Positions 43,973-57,443 are shown, counted from the first letter of the stretch. The stretch: DNA of 64,000 nt from Pterois miles (GCA_947000775.1 CAMQGK010000638.1:19960501-20024500), one strand, 5' to 3'. Program-made: numbers and translations. Notes: a model not told the origin generated them from the sequence alone.

Positions 43973-44337
43973 ATTGGAACGGCTTTACACATGTTCTCTA
44001 CTGCTTTTTGTTCAATTTTAGGTGTCTGCAACTTCTTAAAATGCTCCTCTCTCACTTTTATTTAGGTCTTTTCATTATTAAGTAGAACACTGAACTTTCA
44101 AAACTAAATGTTGATGTTTGCATAGGGACTTTGTCCCTGCTCTCTCGTGCGCTGTGTAGTCTGCACAGGGCCCAGTCGTCATCGTGGATGGCAGTGCTCC
44201 GCGGGGGCTGGAGTAGACAAATTAGGCCAGCTACATAAAGTGGATGAATCTTACTTTTGAAATGGTTGCCATGGAAGACTTACTAGATGCTGCAGTGCAA
44301 AGTGAGATACTCTAGAGCAAAGCCTGTGTGTGTTTGT

Positions 44338-44361
44338 GAGTGTGTGTGTGTGTGTGTGTGC
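44338..44361. repeat. (GT)n microsatellite
   Basis: About eleven GT units. Confidence 0.95.
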
Positions 44362-45389
44362 AGGAAAGAGACTGGAAGCACATCTTGGGTTGTTTATTAA
44401 TGAAAGAGAACAGTGAGTGCTTCTGTGTGTGCATATATCAGTTTCTGCAGAGGGTGATGGAAAGTGCGAGAGAATGAGAAGTGCCTTTACATCTCTGTGT
44501 GGGAGGTTATTGCTAGAAAATGTCATACCTGTCATGTTTCCTAAATAACATTTATCAAATTGCGGGATCACATTTAAAGAGCAGCACAGCCGTATTTTAG
44601 TGTGGTTTACAATCTGAGAGCTCGCGACAGCCAGACCTTTCAGTAATCCCATTGATATTCAAAACCGCGCGTCCGTGTGCGTCTGCGTACGCCGGCACGT
44701 TCACATGTTGAATTCTTACATCCCCTCGTGGCGAGCCCAGATCAATAAGACTCGAGCTTCACTGAAGTCAGCCTTTTCTTTAATGTGCAGACAGCTCAGG
44801 TGCAGAGTGAGGGAAACAACGAAGGGTCCAGGTCCTCATGCTTCTTTGTCACGTCTGATTTCCATCAAAAATAATGAAGTTACTGGTCTCAACCCTGGTT
44901 CTCGTGATGCATTTGTGAGATATTTAGTTAAAGAGGGTGTTTGGACTTGTAACTTAAGACTGCTTTGAACTGTCAAGGCTGTAGGACCTCTACTTTGACC
45001 TCCTTCAGCCAATTCAGGCGTTCCTTTAATTAAACAAATGGGAGAAGTAACTGAGTACTGGCTCAAGGGGGACTATCTCAGTGTGTGAATATGAGTGTTG
45101 GCAAAGCTCTGATGACGGATCACACTTAAGAAACCTGATCTTTATTCCATCGTCAAACACTATTGTGTGCATTGTGAGGCAAGCCAGGTGAACGGGTTTG
45201 ATGGCTGAGGTATTTTTGAAATGAATACGAAATGGGTGTAACAGCAATATCACTCCGCTGAAACTGGCGTCAAGCGAAGTCAAGTGCACGAATCCTTGAA
45301 CCTGTTTTACATACACATGAATCAAACCTGCATTCCAACCGCACAGGAAGCTTCTTTGAGTTTTGTTGCCAAACCACCCAACTAGTCTT

Positions 45390-45982
45390 AAAGGCCCCAT
45401 ATTGTAAAACGTGAGATTTTCATGTCTTTTTATTATAAAGCAGATTTGCAGTGTATGTATTGGCGCCTTCAAATGAAACTTGTGAACTCATATTAACAAC
45501 ATGAGAAGAATATGTGTTGCGTTGAAGTGGTTAAGTCATGAAGAACACTGCTGCTAAGCAACAGCAATATTAACGTTACTGTCTGAGTCTAGAAGCCACA
45601 GAGGCTAACCATTTAGCAAGCTAGCAAGTGGGTAACATATTGAAGGAAATGCAAAGACATAATGACAGAAGAGAAAGAGGTGATAGGAAATGTCAACATT
45701 TTCCTCAGACATATTATAGAATTATAATACATGACAAAAATTATAATATAGTGTATGTATGTACCAGAAAAAAAAAGCCTCTACCATTTCACGTCACAAC
45801 TTGTGAGCTCTCAGCTTTCAGAAACTTTCCAGTGACGAGGTCGTGAACGTGGTAAACACGACCGTATTTGAAGGCACCGTGAATGACATAATGACATCAG
45901 CTGACAGGAAGTGTAAACATGGACCCATGCTGTTGCGTGGAGGCGGGGTTGAGCCAGCCTTGACATTATGGGACCTTTAGTA
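45390..45982. mobile_element. MITE with AAAGGCCCCATA ends
   Basis: The left end AAAGGCCCCATATTGTAAAA pairs with the right end ACATTATGGGACCTTT. The interior contains GAGATTTTCATGTCTTTTTA and GTAAACATGGACCCATGCTG. This is a very common teleost repeat type. About 590 bases, non-coding. Confidence 0.8.
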
Positions 45983-46544
45983 GTTTTCAACAGCCGAACG
46001 AGTGAAGTTTAAGATATTATAGTTATTGCTGATTTATCGATCCTAAGCCTCGAGACTGCTTCAGCATTCATTCTTCAACATTGTTTTTTTTACAGCAGTA
46101 AATTACAGTGAATATCACACAGTGCTGTTTTCATGTACAACAATTGTGCATCAAAGGTTTTATCCTCCTGCTTTATCAGGCCGATTTTGGACTTCTTTAT
46201 AGTCAAAGGGGACCTAAAGTTGCTTCTGTTTTTTTCAGGAGCTAAAATGGCCTTATGCTTGACTTTACTCTTTCTTACTCTTAGCTTCATCCCAGATGTC
46301 ATTGTGAAAAAATGCATATATTTGAATGATCAGATTGGTAAAGATGAAAATCAAGAAGAGACTTCTGTGTTTGCTTTTTTGACTTTACTCGTCGGCTTTC
46401 TTCCCTCGCTTCTTCTCGTGCACTGATTTGCTTTAGAACAGCCAATCAGGATGATTTCTCTCTCCGGCAGGCTTCGCCGCCAATTCACCGTGCTGAATCA
46501 CATTATTATGTGGACAGTAAACTGCATTAACTAGTCAGTCTAGC

Positions 46545-46998
46545 TCAGGGGTGGGCAGTTATTTTTTTTCCTGCATTTAACTTAACATTAACATTTACAT
46601 TTCCCTCTTTTGTTGCATGCAACTTTGTAAAAAGTCCGTCAGACAGGTGTCTATTTTTTTCATGTTTTTTCTCAACGTTGCAGCTGAAGTTAGCACACAG
46701 CTTTACAGCCGAAGCTCTGAGAAAAAATACTTATCAGTCCATGACTTATTATAGACGTGCCGCCTCAGCAGGTGATGCTACCTCAAACATCACTCACATC
46801 AATTTACATCAGTGTCAAGTGTGACAGGAAAAAGCACACTAACAGTACAAAAGCATTTCAAAACATAAGCTATTTTCTTAACTGTTTTTTTTAGCTTCAT
46901 AAGTAAAATTGTGTGGTTTGTCTGAGACCTCCTGGGCTGGATAGAACCATCACGAGGGCCGGTTCCAGCCCGTGGGCCGTCTAATACCCAGGTCTGTT
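46545..46998. mobile_element. Probable hAT-like repeat, CAGGGGTGGGCA type
   Basis: Begins CAGGGGTGGGCAGTTATTTT and ends with GGGCCGGTTCCAGCCCGTGG, GCCGTCTAATACCCAGGTCTG. This layout is familiar from fish and tetrapod hAT elements. The terminal match is imperfect. Confidence 0.5.
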
Positions 46999-47879
46999 CT
47001 TGCTAGTAGCAAAAGTTCGTTAAGTCCTTTTTGCAGTCATGAAGAAGCCTGTTTTAACCTTTACTCTGCATAATGTATTAACTGAGCAGTTTTATTGTAC
47101 TTTACTGTATTTTATACCATAAACTTTCCTTCCACAAGGGTAAAATTTGAACACTTCTTCTGCCTGACTTGAATATATTGGTAACCCTCAGCCTGTAGCT
47201 GTACACCCACACACAGACTCTTCATACAAGCTCACACTTTTCTCACTCATTTATTTATTTATCTCTCAGTTGGCTGGGAGCTGGAGTTGGAAATTATAAA
47301 ATTTCGTCCCTCTCATTTCTCTCCAATTTCACTTCAATTTCTTCCCCGGTCCGTGCTCCCTCCCTCTAATTTCTGCCTCTCCTCTCCCATCTCATTGTGC
47401 TCTCTGCTTTCCTTGTTAGCTCTGCTTGGGTCTCTCACCTCTCATTAGCTTCTCCTCTGCTGACTAGAGGCACCTGTCCTCAGGTCCCACTGCGGATATC
47501 TCAGCTTCTGTTTAAATCAATTTCCATGTTAAATAGCTGCTGGAGGGTGGGGGTGGGAGGCGGGGTGGGCCCGTGGTCGGCGGAGAAGGGTTGGGATGGA
47601 AGAGGTTGAGACATTACAATGAACCACAACTCTTTCACCCTGCTGACCCTCCAGGCTGATCCACAGCCCTTGTCTTGTTCTCTCTCTCTCCCTCCCTTCC
47701 CTGGTTTGGCCTTTTATCACTCCATGTTCTCCCCTTTGGCTTTTCTCTTTCATTTTATTTCCCTCTCTGTCCTTCTCTCTTTTTTCTCCCCCCTCTTTTT
47801 GTCTTTGGCTTCCACTCTCCCAGCGCGGCCCAGGGCATGTTCTCGTTTCAGATGAGAGCTAAAAAGAGTTGTGACAAGG

Positions 47880-47881
<2 letters not shown>

Positions 47882-47932
<51 letters not shown>
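47882..47932. repeat. (GT)n microsatellite
   Basis: Twenty-five GT units followed by a degenerate GT-rich tail to about 47960. Confidence 0.97.
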
Positions 47933-47936
<4 letters not shown>

Positions 47937-49079
47937 GTTTGTGTGTATGTGTATGTGTTGAATCCCTCCTTTCTACAACCAGGGAGTTGCTTCACATATT
48001 AGTCCTCCTGTTTTGGCTAAAACAACAGCAAACGTAGGCTTATCTTTTTAAACAGGCGTAGAGAACAGACTACTGTACATGTCATGGACCATTACTGATA
48101 AGTCACTCAGTGGACGTGCAGACTGAACTCTGTATTTAACTCATTATTGTACCAATACAAACAACCTCAAATAACCCTGTAGGTTTACTCTGACAGATTT
48201 CTGCAAAAAAGTTCATGTGCATCAACTTGAATGTCATTGTGTCCCAGTCTCTTTCCAAGATGTCCTGTTTTAACTTTTTCCCACTCCACCACTCTCTTTC
48301 ATTGACCATTATTTTGTCCTTTTTAAGGGGTACAGGGGGTCTTTAGGGGGAGCCAGCAGGTCAGCAGTAGATGTCACATAGACATGGTGTAAATTTTGAA
48401 AGAGTATAAGGGCTTAGAACATTACGTCCATCCCCATTTGGGTTGACACCATTTGTTCCACAAACCACATTTAATGATTTTTTTTAATCATTTGAGAATT
48501 GATAAAAATGATCAATAATCCCTCAAAATTACCACATTAAGACAGCAAGACCTTGAGGAATACCATAGAAAAAGCCATGCTGTGATTTTGGTGTCAAGAA
48601 CTTTTGACATTTTAAGATTTCTGCAAGAATTGCATATTTTGGCGATTACACGGCGAGCATTTCTAATCTGCAAACTGCTCAGAAACCTCCTTATTGTCAG
48701 TCTACCTACCTGTACATCGTCTGAATGCCCAAGGTCTCTAGTTTATGGTTGACAGTAAAGTCAGCCGAGGATCCCTCAAGGAGGAGAAGAGGTAAAAGAC
48801 TACATGGTCATGTTGAACAGTGCCGTTAACAGCAGTGATTCTCTACCTTTTCTCATGCCTTAATAGATATACACTAGGCCACAGACCCCCATTTGATAAG
48901 CTTTTGCTTCAGGGACCTCATCTGAAATAGTACATGATTAAGACCTGAATTTTCTAATAGTTGTCAACTAAGTCTACGGTTGAGGCGATAACTGTGGAGG
49001 AAAGGAAACCTATGGTCACAACAGAGTGCAGCAGGGATGACATTTTTATAGGCCAACAAGGAAGTTAACATCGCCCTTG

Positions 49080-49809
49080 GGGATGCTAATAATTAACTAA
49101 CTGTTAACTGACATTAAGCATTTTAACCAATTAATGCTATAGGTTAAACGAAACATTAATAATTAATTAAAAAGCTGAAAAAAAAAAGCAGAGGAGCAGC
49201 TCGTCACTTTAAGCAGAAAAGCTGGTCCACCTTAAGAGAGAGCCGGCGCAGATACAGGAAGTTGTAGCTTGTAGCCTCGTCGCATTTATTCACAGACATA
49301 TAAACTGTACACACACTGTCTGCTACAGCTGCGTTCACAGCTATAACGCCACCGACAAACCCACACTCACTGCCGCCACACGCATGGTCTGGCACAAAGC
49401 CACCGGCAACGCTAGCAGCTGCTAACATTGCTAGCAGCTGCTAACATTGCTAGCAGCTGCTAACATTGCTAGCAGCTGTAAATTTTAATGTGCCATGGAG
49501 ACTTTTACTGGGGAAGTGGCTGCATGTCCGCGACACTACACGCAGCACCTCGGCTGCTAACACACTTGCATGGTTAGCTGGGGACAGTGAACTCAGCACT
49601 GCGGCTGCCAATGCTCCTGGACGGTGAACAGGGGACAGTGAACGCAGCACCGTGGCTGCTTCAGTAGCTCTGCTGATGATGAACTGATGACTCAGTTTTC
49701 TTTTGTGCTCGTATACTGCAGCTGGCGCATCGCTGCATGCCAGGCACAAATCTTTCTGGTTAACAAGGGTCGGTTATTGATTAAGAAAATTTTTCAAAAT
49801 TAGCATCCC
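49080..49809. mobile_element. MITE C copy 1, GATGCTAAT ends
   Basis: GGGATGCTAAT (49080-49090) and ATTAGCATCCC (49799-49809) are perfect inverted ends of a 730-bp non-coding element. The interior has ACATTAAGCATTTTAAC and, reversed relative to copy 2, CTGCTACAGCTGCGTTCACA. A 19-base tandem repeat lies inside. The flanks GCCCTTG and GCCCTGG may be an eroded target duplication. Confidence 0.75.
49411..49480 (+). repeat. 19-bp tandem repeat, GCTAGCAGCTGCTAACATT
   Basis: Three full units and a partial fourth, inside MITE C copy 1. Each unit has GCTAGC and CAGCTG palindromes; CAGCTG is also an E-box core. Confidence 0.95.
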
Positions 49810-50289
49810 TAATTGCCCTGGTTCCCTTGACAAAAAGCTGATGGGATTGTTCTGTTGGGTTTTGGATTGTTGCAGAAAATAAGCTTTGTGGCAAACACAT
49901 TTATGATAATCTTCACCACTTTTATGATCTTTTTTATTTAAGTCTGACTGCAGTTGGCTAAAATAAAAATCAAACTTAAGGCTATAAACAAACTACACCA
50001 GGATCCCATGGTGATGACGTAGTCTCATTTTTCTGGGTACCCCTGGGAATGGCCTCAGGGACCCCTGGCTGAGAACCCCTGGTTTGCTGTATAACCGTTT
50101 TGCAATATTCTTGCTTGGTAAATTGATCCAACACAATAAAATGTAATCTGAACTAGTCTCAAGTAGCAAAGACCAAAACAGCTTGCATTGCTCTGCACTG
50201 CCCATATAGAACAAGAGTAATGTAAATGGTAGAATAAAATATGTTTTATTCTCTAGTCTGCGTTTATTAAAAATATCATGACTCAAACC

Positions 50290-50955
50290 GCATAAATACT
50301 TAACCTATCATTTTTCAGACGCACATCAGTATTCTACTCAGCAGGCATCAGAAAGTTGTTTTTTGTTGCTTGCGTGTACGAGTTTTATACAGAGAGCAGT
50401 TCATTATCGAGCAACTCAGAAAGTAATAAATGTTTTTAACAAAAAGTTAAGATTATTTTTGTTTACTTAAGGAATAGTGTAGAACATTATTCTGTCATCA
50501 TTCTGTTCAAACGGACAGCAACAGACGAAAGAGGTCAGAAAGGCATGACGCAGTTCCCCTGTCTTATAACTGTTTATTAACATAAAATAGTTTCAGAAAA
50601 ATGACAGCATATTTATTTATATTGCAAATAAATGTTGTTGAAATTCTATACTCCACTCATGTCACAACTGACAGGCAGTTACTATTTACCGCGATGACTG
50701 CCAACTCGTGGTTTTCCAGCGTGTCCTCGTAGTATCAGTGTATTAAAAATGGCCGTTGTTCCTCTTTAATCATGTTGTCGTGTTGCTTATTACTAACAAG
50801 ACAAGCTGGATTTAGCGCCGCGACTCTGTTGAAATAGGTTATAATTCCGCCAGAATGTGTCATAATGACAAATGCCGGTTCAGCCGGTTTACATAAAATC
50901 AAGCCGGTTTGAACTCGTACACCGGACCGGCAAAACCGGAAATCGACCGAACTCT
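50290..50955. mobile_element. Possible repeat ending in CCGGTTT motifs
   Basis: The right end is rich in GCCGGTTCAGCCGGTTTAC and ACCGGACCGGCAAAACCGG, a hallmark of a fish repeat group. The left end was not found with certainty. Confidence 0.35.
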
Positions 50956-51274
50956 GATGTCAGCTTGATTCAGCCCACCTGGGCCTTCCAGGCTATAAAA
51001 GCTGGGCCAGGTGTTCATTCTGCATGTAGTTGCATGGATATGGAATATCAAAATGTCGGCACAAGGTAGAGTATTTGGTCTGGATGAAGGGAAGGCTGAA
51101 ACGCATAGGGAGAGAGGATGGACCTCCTGGTTTATATGTATTAATTCTCCTGTAGGGTGTGACGGTTGGTCTTTGTGGAGTTTTACCCAAAGCTGAACAT
51201 TTTTCAACTCTGCAACCAGAAAAAAACACCATACATGCAGCACTTGGCACAGAAAAGATCCATAGCACCTCAGA

Positions 51275-51333
51275 CGGTTCTGGCTTAGAGGTAGAGCAGG
51301 TCGCCCACTGATCGAAGGTCGGTGGATTGATCC
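51275..51333 (+). mobile_element. tRNA-like SINE head fragment
   Basis: GGTTCTGGCTTAGAGGTAGA at the A box and GGTGGATTGATCC at the B box are spaced as in a tRNA-derived SINE. The SINE body is missing. A 35-base MITE A end (TTATTATCACGTCAACTTTG, then ACAGCTCTA) follows at 51342-51376. Confidence 0.7.
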
Positions 51334-52664
51334 ATGTAACATGTTATTATCACGTCAACTTTGACAGCTCTACTAAATACTTGTGTTTATCACTGATTTT
51401 AAATAAATGCTTTGAGACCTGCCTTTACATATACAGTATATTGTTCTCTTATTCTATTATCCCCTTTTTCTTTGTTGCTCTTATTTTTAGTCATTATTTT
51501 AATTATTGAATTACCTTGTATTTGAATAGTTCTATACTAATTGCCTTGCTATTGTTTGGACAAAAGAGTCGGTAGCCACACTCAACCAACAAGCTGACTG
51601 TATACTACGTTAGAAATTTCTCATCTAGTTAACAGAAGCACTGAGTACTGCACCAAGCTGGATTTACCACGTTTAATGTGCTCTATGTGCTCTCATGATG
51701 CATAATTACAAGAGTGAAGCAGCATTAAACTACCAGACTAACAGCTGTATTTTCGTTTGTGTGTGTAGGACACTGACTCAGACTGACTCATCTAATAAAC
51801 AATCCAACAAGCAATCCTGTGCTATTGTCACTAAGTATAATTATGGCTTTGTCCCAGATTAGTGCACACACAATGCAGATTACTTGTTAATCACTCAACT
51901 GGTATGCGTGTGGACGTTGGTGTGGGATCTGGCTGCATTTACCGTGTTTCGTTTCCAGCGTGCAGACACCGCTGAACACCCTATCTGATGAGATTAAAGA
52001 TAAATTCCCCCCCCCTTTAATCCCCGTATAAAGGAAATGAGCCTGATTGCAGATAAGTCCTTCATCTAAAGATGCATAATATGGCGAGTAAACTGTAGTT
52101 GTAGACCAGTTTAAGATGCAGAAACACGTATGCAGATGCTTATCAAGCACACGCATACATGTGGTGAAATGTCTGAATGTGATGGATAATGTCACCGACT
52201 CAAACGTACCCCCTGGGAATGTTTCACTATCACTTGATCATTCAATATTTGCTTGTACAGTGTGGCTCCTTGCCTCGCGGGAGGAATTCATTATAAATCA
52301 CTCCAGCTCAAATAAACTCGTGCCCTCACACTGCAGCTTCCACAGAATATTGGATTTGCATCATGATTGGTGTGGCAGTGCTTAATATTCACAAGCTGAG
52401 AAGCTGTCAACAGCAGTATCTTTAATTTAAATAGTGTTTTAATCTTTAGGATCATAGCGTCATGGGTCAAGATGATGTGTGAGTCAAGTGTATTATCATT
52501 TAAGAGTTGTTTATAATGGATGACATGACAGCTCCCCAAAAGTGAATCTAAAACATTGTGACCGCCCCCTGGTGTCTGGCTGCAGTATAGCTCATAAATC
52601 CCATCCATGTTAGTGGAACATGGGCCAAAGTCAAAGTACATGTCACATAAATTTTTCCTCATTT

Positions 52665-53042
52665 TAATTTTTAGGTAGTACTTATCATGCTGATACCGGT
52701 GAAATCAGATATCATGTTATTTTTGACCAAATACCTTGATATTGACTTTGAGACAGTATTGTAGGGTTGATCACTGGTGCTTTTACGAAATATTTACACA
52801 ATGAGATTTTTGCTAACTATTGATCAGTAATGTGGATATAATGACTAAAGTGGGTAAAACCTTAATAGATCAGTTAGAACAGTCTGTTCAGAGAAGACAT
52901 CACTTTACTGTAATGCAGCCTTCAATACCCGAAAAAGAAAACATTTATACCATACCTTCATATTTCCATATCCAAAACCTAAGACGATTTCTAGTCTCAT
53001 ATCACGATATTGATATTATATCGATATCTCGCCCAGCCCTAC
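52665..53042. mobile_element. Fish MITE ending ATATCGATATCTCGCCCAG
   Basis: The right end CATATCACGATATTGATATT, ATATCGATATCTCGCCCAGC, CCTA is characteristic of a widespread fish repeat. The left end is near TTAGGTAGTACTTATCATGC but not clear. Confidence 0.5.
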
Positions 53043-55034
53043 GCTGATGTATGCTTGAGTGTTCATTTTTCTGATAAGTTTGTTTTTAATTGGTTATTTG
53101 ATGCTATAAAAATGGGATGAGATGTCATGATCAGGCTTGGGCATTGCAAAATTAATGTTTCATAACCGTCACAAGTGTATGTAATAGAACATATGTCGAT
53201 TCGATCATAAATATAGTTATAGAGATATTATAGTGAGTTGTGTCTTTCTATGCTCGTCTCTTGATTGGCTCGGGCGGGTGTGTTGGTGGGAACTCGAAGT
53301 TTATAGAAGCAAAGAAGCCATAATAATAGATATACAGGCTGTAATTCATCACTTTTATTATCTTATAATACACCCATGGGCTGTATGCTGTAAGCCTGTA
53401 CTGTGGTGGATGTATTAACGTCTCTGTTCCCAAACAACCAGCTATCGGCCAGTAGCTAGTTGTGCCAGTAGCATGACATTAACAGAATTTGATGTAGTTG
53501 TCGGCTGTTTACTAACATGCAGGACAAAAGCACAGGGCTCAACCTTTTATACATTCATGTTCTGTTGTATGTAGATTGTGGAGGTGGAGATTGTGCTGCT
53601 GGGTGCTGACTTTGCAATGGAACAGACAATTGGCTTTTCACTTCTTTGCCCCCAGTCACGACATCAAAAAGTCAAGATGGCAGCTCCTGTGTCTGGGATA
53701 TTTTGGCTTCTCTATGGTACAGTGTCAGAAAATGGAGACGTGTCGTCCATCTATATATACAGACTACTGTTGGAACCGTGATTAGATTGTTTTATGTTGA
53801 AGCTGTGAATTTCTCAGAAGAAAGAGACAGAGATAGACGAGTGAAACAACACCCAGACAGTTTTGAGGTTACATAAAGTGGCAGATTTTCAGTCATCTGG
53901 TGAACAACAGGACTTAATACTCATAGTGCTCTGTCATGATCTGCCTGAATCTGCCTCATAGTTAAAACAACTGTGGTGTAAGCTACTGAGTTGTACTTTA
54001 AAATAAAGCCTTAAGATTTGTCTGTAGATACATTTTGAAGTAAAAACACATCTTTGAAATCCTGAAAAAGCAAAAAAAGTGGATGTTTTTCAGTGTCTGA
54101 TAATCTCTGGAGCTTTAATCTTGTGTCTCATTGTTGCAGATGTCATCTTAAAGTGTAGCTGGGCGTGGCAGCGAGAATGCCTCTTGAAAGGATAGTCCCG
54201 TGTTTCCTCCAACAAAGCTGCTGCAAAGGAGATAATGAAGCAGCTTACTGGGTTTCCTCCAGTGATGAGATGGTGAGGGCACACATCAGAAAGGAAAGAA
54301 GGAAGTCATGAGGGAGCGGAAGAGGCATTTCTAGGGTAATGGGATGCAGGCTGGGTTTTTTGTTGCTCAGTATGTTATAGAATGAAGCCATGACCATACA
54401 GTGCTAAGACAAAGCTGTTATATGTTTCCAGGCACTAAGAGGTGGAGACGGGCTCTTGTATCGCCAGTCTCCTTCCCCCCACACAGTCTGCTGGCTCTTG
54501 TTTTCTTCTCCCAGACCTGTCAGGAAGAATAGAGTCACATCTGCTCCCCATATCTCCTTCAAGTCAGGAGGACACAGTTGGCAAAGCTACCAGCTGCTGA
54601 CCAGAATGGAGTGTGTATGTGTGTCCATGTGCCTGCGAGTGCTGATGGCTAGTAGTTAACCAGCACTTGTCACAAGGGACATCATTAGGCTTTGCTCTGC
54701 AGAAACAGGGATAAAGATGGAGGGAGGAGGAGAGGAGGAAATTAGAACGACATTCTGCCTAATTCCAAGAAGAAGCTCCTACTCTCTGCCTCTTTAGTTG
54801 TGTGAGTGCAAGCGCATCTAGTTTACTTTTCCTCCCTTGCTCTGTTCTGCTCTCACGCCCACACAACTTACGATTGCTTCAGCAACAGATTGCAAGCTCC
54901 CAACTATGTTCTGTTGCCATCATCCTTTACTCCCCCCCGCGCATTTTCAGGACAAATGAGTAGCTGAGACAGTGATCAAGAGAAGTAATGGCCAGGCTTT
55001 GTCAAACTGAAATATGCACTTTTTCTCTATGGAA

Positions 55035-55622
55035 ATACTAGGTATGTTAATAATTAACTGTTAAACCGATAACCGACATTAAGCATTTTAACTGATTAAT
55101 GCTATCGGTTAAAAGATCAAAATTAATTTAAAAGCTGAAAAGAACGCAGAGTAGCGGCTGAAGTTGTGCTAAAGTGGGCATGAAGCCAGCTAGCAGCTTC
55201 TAGCACAACACAAAAAAAGAGTTTCCGACAGACCACGTGTGTGTGTGGCGGCGGTGAGTCGGGTTTGTTGGTAGCATTATAGCTGTGAACGTAGCTGTAG
55301 CAGACAGCTATAAAGCACCACCTTCACCCCGGGCCTATCCAAGCCAACCTAGAGCCGGTTGTGGCGCACCACCAATACAACCGGCGGCCGCGCCCGGGAG
55401 ACTTCCCACATTCTCTCACACCGAGCAGCCATCACGGACTCGCCGAACAGAGCGAAAGCACAGCGCTGTAAAGGAAAGGTGTACTGGATTTATAACAAGA
55501 GACAAAATGAGAGCAGCACAACGGAATACACCACAATAATCATTTTATGTTGATTATCACGTTTTTATAATTGTTTTAAGCCGTAATTGTAACTGAAATT
55601 TGATTAATTGCTCAGCCCTATC
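55035..55622. mobile_element. MITE C copy 2, diverged
   Basis: Shares AACTGTTAAACC, CGACATTAAGCATTTTAAC and GATTAATGCTATCGGTTAAA with copy 1. It then has GTGGCGGCGGTGAGTCGGGTT and CATTATAGCTGTGAACGTAG, the reverse complement of copy 1 at 49310-49380. It ends TTAATTGCTCAGCCCTA. Confidence 0.7.
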
Positions 55623-57024
55623 GCGCATTTATCTCGATGCATTCAGTTCCTAATATTCATATTACAGTAGTGGAGGGAAATGTGTAATAATTCAAATTTT
55701 CATCTCTAGAAATCCACTTAAAATCTGCACTAAATTTGAATGGTATCTTGACCTGAACTGTACATATTATGAACAATTATATAATAACAATTATTATAAC
55801 AGATATGGCACTAAATCATTGTAGAATCCAAAGTAGAATCCAAAAAATCACACCGTCTTGCGGACAGTAATGCAGGGAGCACTGTTACTAAATTAATAAA
55901 GCAAAGATTGCCTCTATTTGTTCAGTCTTAAACAAGTAAGAACAAAAGTGAAAAAAAGAGTCAAACATCATGTTCAGATTTCTGAGCAAACATTAATGTT
56001 AAATGTCCCGCCCTCGGCTGTGAGAGATGAGAACATGATGGTAGACAGAGGAAGGAGGATGCAGGCTGAAAAACACAGCATTATTTGGTTGCCCAAATTC
56101 CCCAGATACATGTGACGAGCCATTAAAACCTGCTCGAGGACAGATGGAAAACACCAGCCAGATTTAATGGGAAAAGATGCTTTCTACAGTGGAGGAAAGC
56201 ACTTCTGCTTCACTGCACCGTAACTTCTGCAGCAGTGACCTGCCCTGCAGCTCTGGACTAGAGAAAAGAAAAGGAGCGGGCATGAGCAAAAAGAAAACAG
56301 TATAGAAAAAATGGAAGGAAATTGCTAAAGAAAGAAGCAAAGTAAGTAAAAGAGAGACAAAATGGGTAAAGGCAGTTTTCCCTCTTTGTAGTTCTTAACA
56401 AAGCACACTGAGCCCTACAAAGCTCCTCTTCCCCCCCACACTCCCTCGACTTTAACTCGGGAGCATTCAGACTCGGGGACTGTAGCCGGCTTCTGTGCTT
56501 GTGTTTTATCCCTCGCATATGAGAAGGAATGAGGCTTTGTATTAGAGCGCCACAGCTCAGATGAGTATTACTTAAGCCCACGCATACAGACAATGCATGA
56601 CCATAAATAAATTATACCCATCTCGCCATGCTTCTCTGCATTAAGAAGTGCAGTAGAAAGACACTGAGAAGCAGGGGGAGAGGAGATGCAAGAGCAATAA
56701 AAAGGAAGGGGATGGAGAAAAGAGAGAGAGCCGGGGAAGACGTACAGAGGCAGAGGAGAGGGACGGAGGGAGGGGGTAAGTTGGCAGCTTCTGGCAAAGA
56801 CTGAGAGACATCACATTAAAGGCCAAGGCCAAAGACTCCTCAGGCCGTTAATGAGATCCTGTCTCTATCTTCCTCTCTGTAAATTCTGGCTCGCACATCT
56901 TCACAATCCTCGTCTGGCTTCAGACTTTACATCCTCTGTTTTTCCAGCATATTTTCTCTACACTCCTCAGCTTAAAATCGGTAACTCTGAGCAACTGTGA
57001 TTAAAAAAAAAAGGTGGTTATAAA

Positions 57025-57320
57025 ACCATCATTGTATCCTGACAGTAGTGACTGAGACAGATGATATGTGGAAAAAAAATGTGTTCCTCTGTGTCCTCCT
57101 GTGCTCATAAAGGCATTTGCAAAATTCCACCATGGCAAAGGAAAACAACCAATCAGAGCCGAGGATTCTCTAAATCAGTTGTCATTCTGCTCGCGAAGCT
57201 TCGCAAACTCCGATCAGACGGTCAAACGAGGAAGTGCTGTTCAAATATGATACAATATTCTGTCACTGTAATACCTTTTTTTGTTTACTGTTTAGCTGTA
57301 AAATGAGAATGTTTGCTCTG
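57025..57320 (+). mobile_element. Related copy of the 33.5-kb foldback element
   Basis: TCCTGACAGTAGTGACTGAG, CCTCTGTGTCCTCCTGTGC, GAAAACAACCAATCAGAGC, CGATCAGACGGTCAAACGAG and TTTACTGTTTAGCTGTAAAA occur in the same order as at 33525-34075. Only the left arm is present. Confidence 0.75.
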
Positions 57321-57443
57321 GCTGGTGGGTGGTGATTGCTTTGGCATGATTGTTTTCAAAATGGAGTTGCGTCAAAAGATGGAATAAAATTAAATGATTA
57401 GAAAAAAATTACTAGTATTAAAAAAAAATTTTCTAATAATTAT

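Larger units (their letters stand above)
49086..55620. other. Repeat-rich intergenic stretch without a supported gene
   Basis: Between the named repeats I see unique-looking DNA and short chance frames. The 53576-53785 and 54430-54660 segments have AG-preceded open frames but no family match and no paired exons. Confidence 0.45.

Noticed and set aside
47822..47880. Possible third exon of the USP15-like relic (CCCAG before CGCGGCCCAGGGCATGTT)
   Set aside because: Only CAGGGCATGTT resembles the expected VVEQGMF exon; the rest does not align and runs into a GT microsatellite.
47675..48037. 120-codon frame with long VCVC repeat
   Set aside because: Created by a C/T-rich stretch and the GT microsatellite.
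53576..53785. AG-preceded open frame starting IVEVEIVLLGADF, considered as a USP or other exon
   Set aside because: No real match to the KVEVYLxELKLCEN exon; it contains AAGATGGC-type repeat sequence and no convincing donor.
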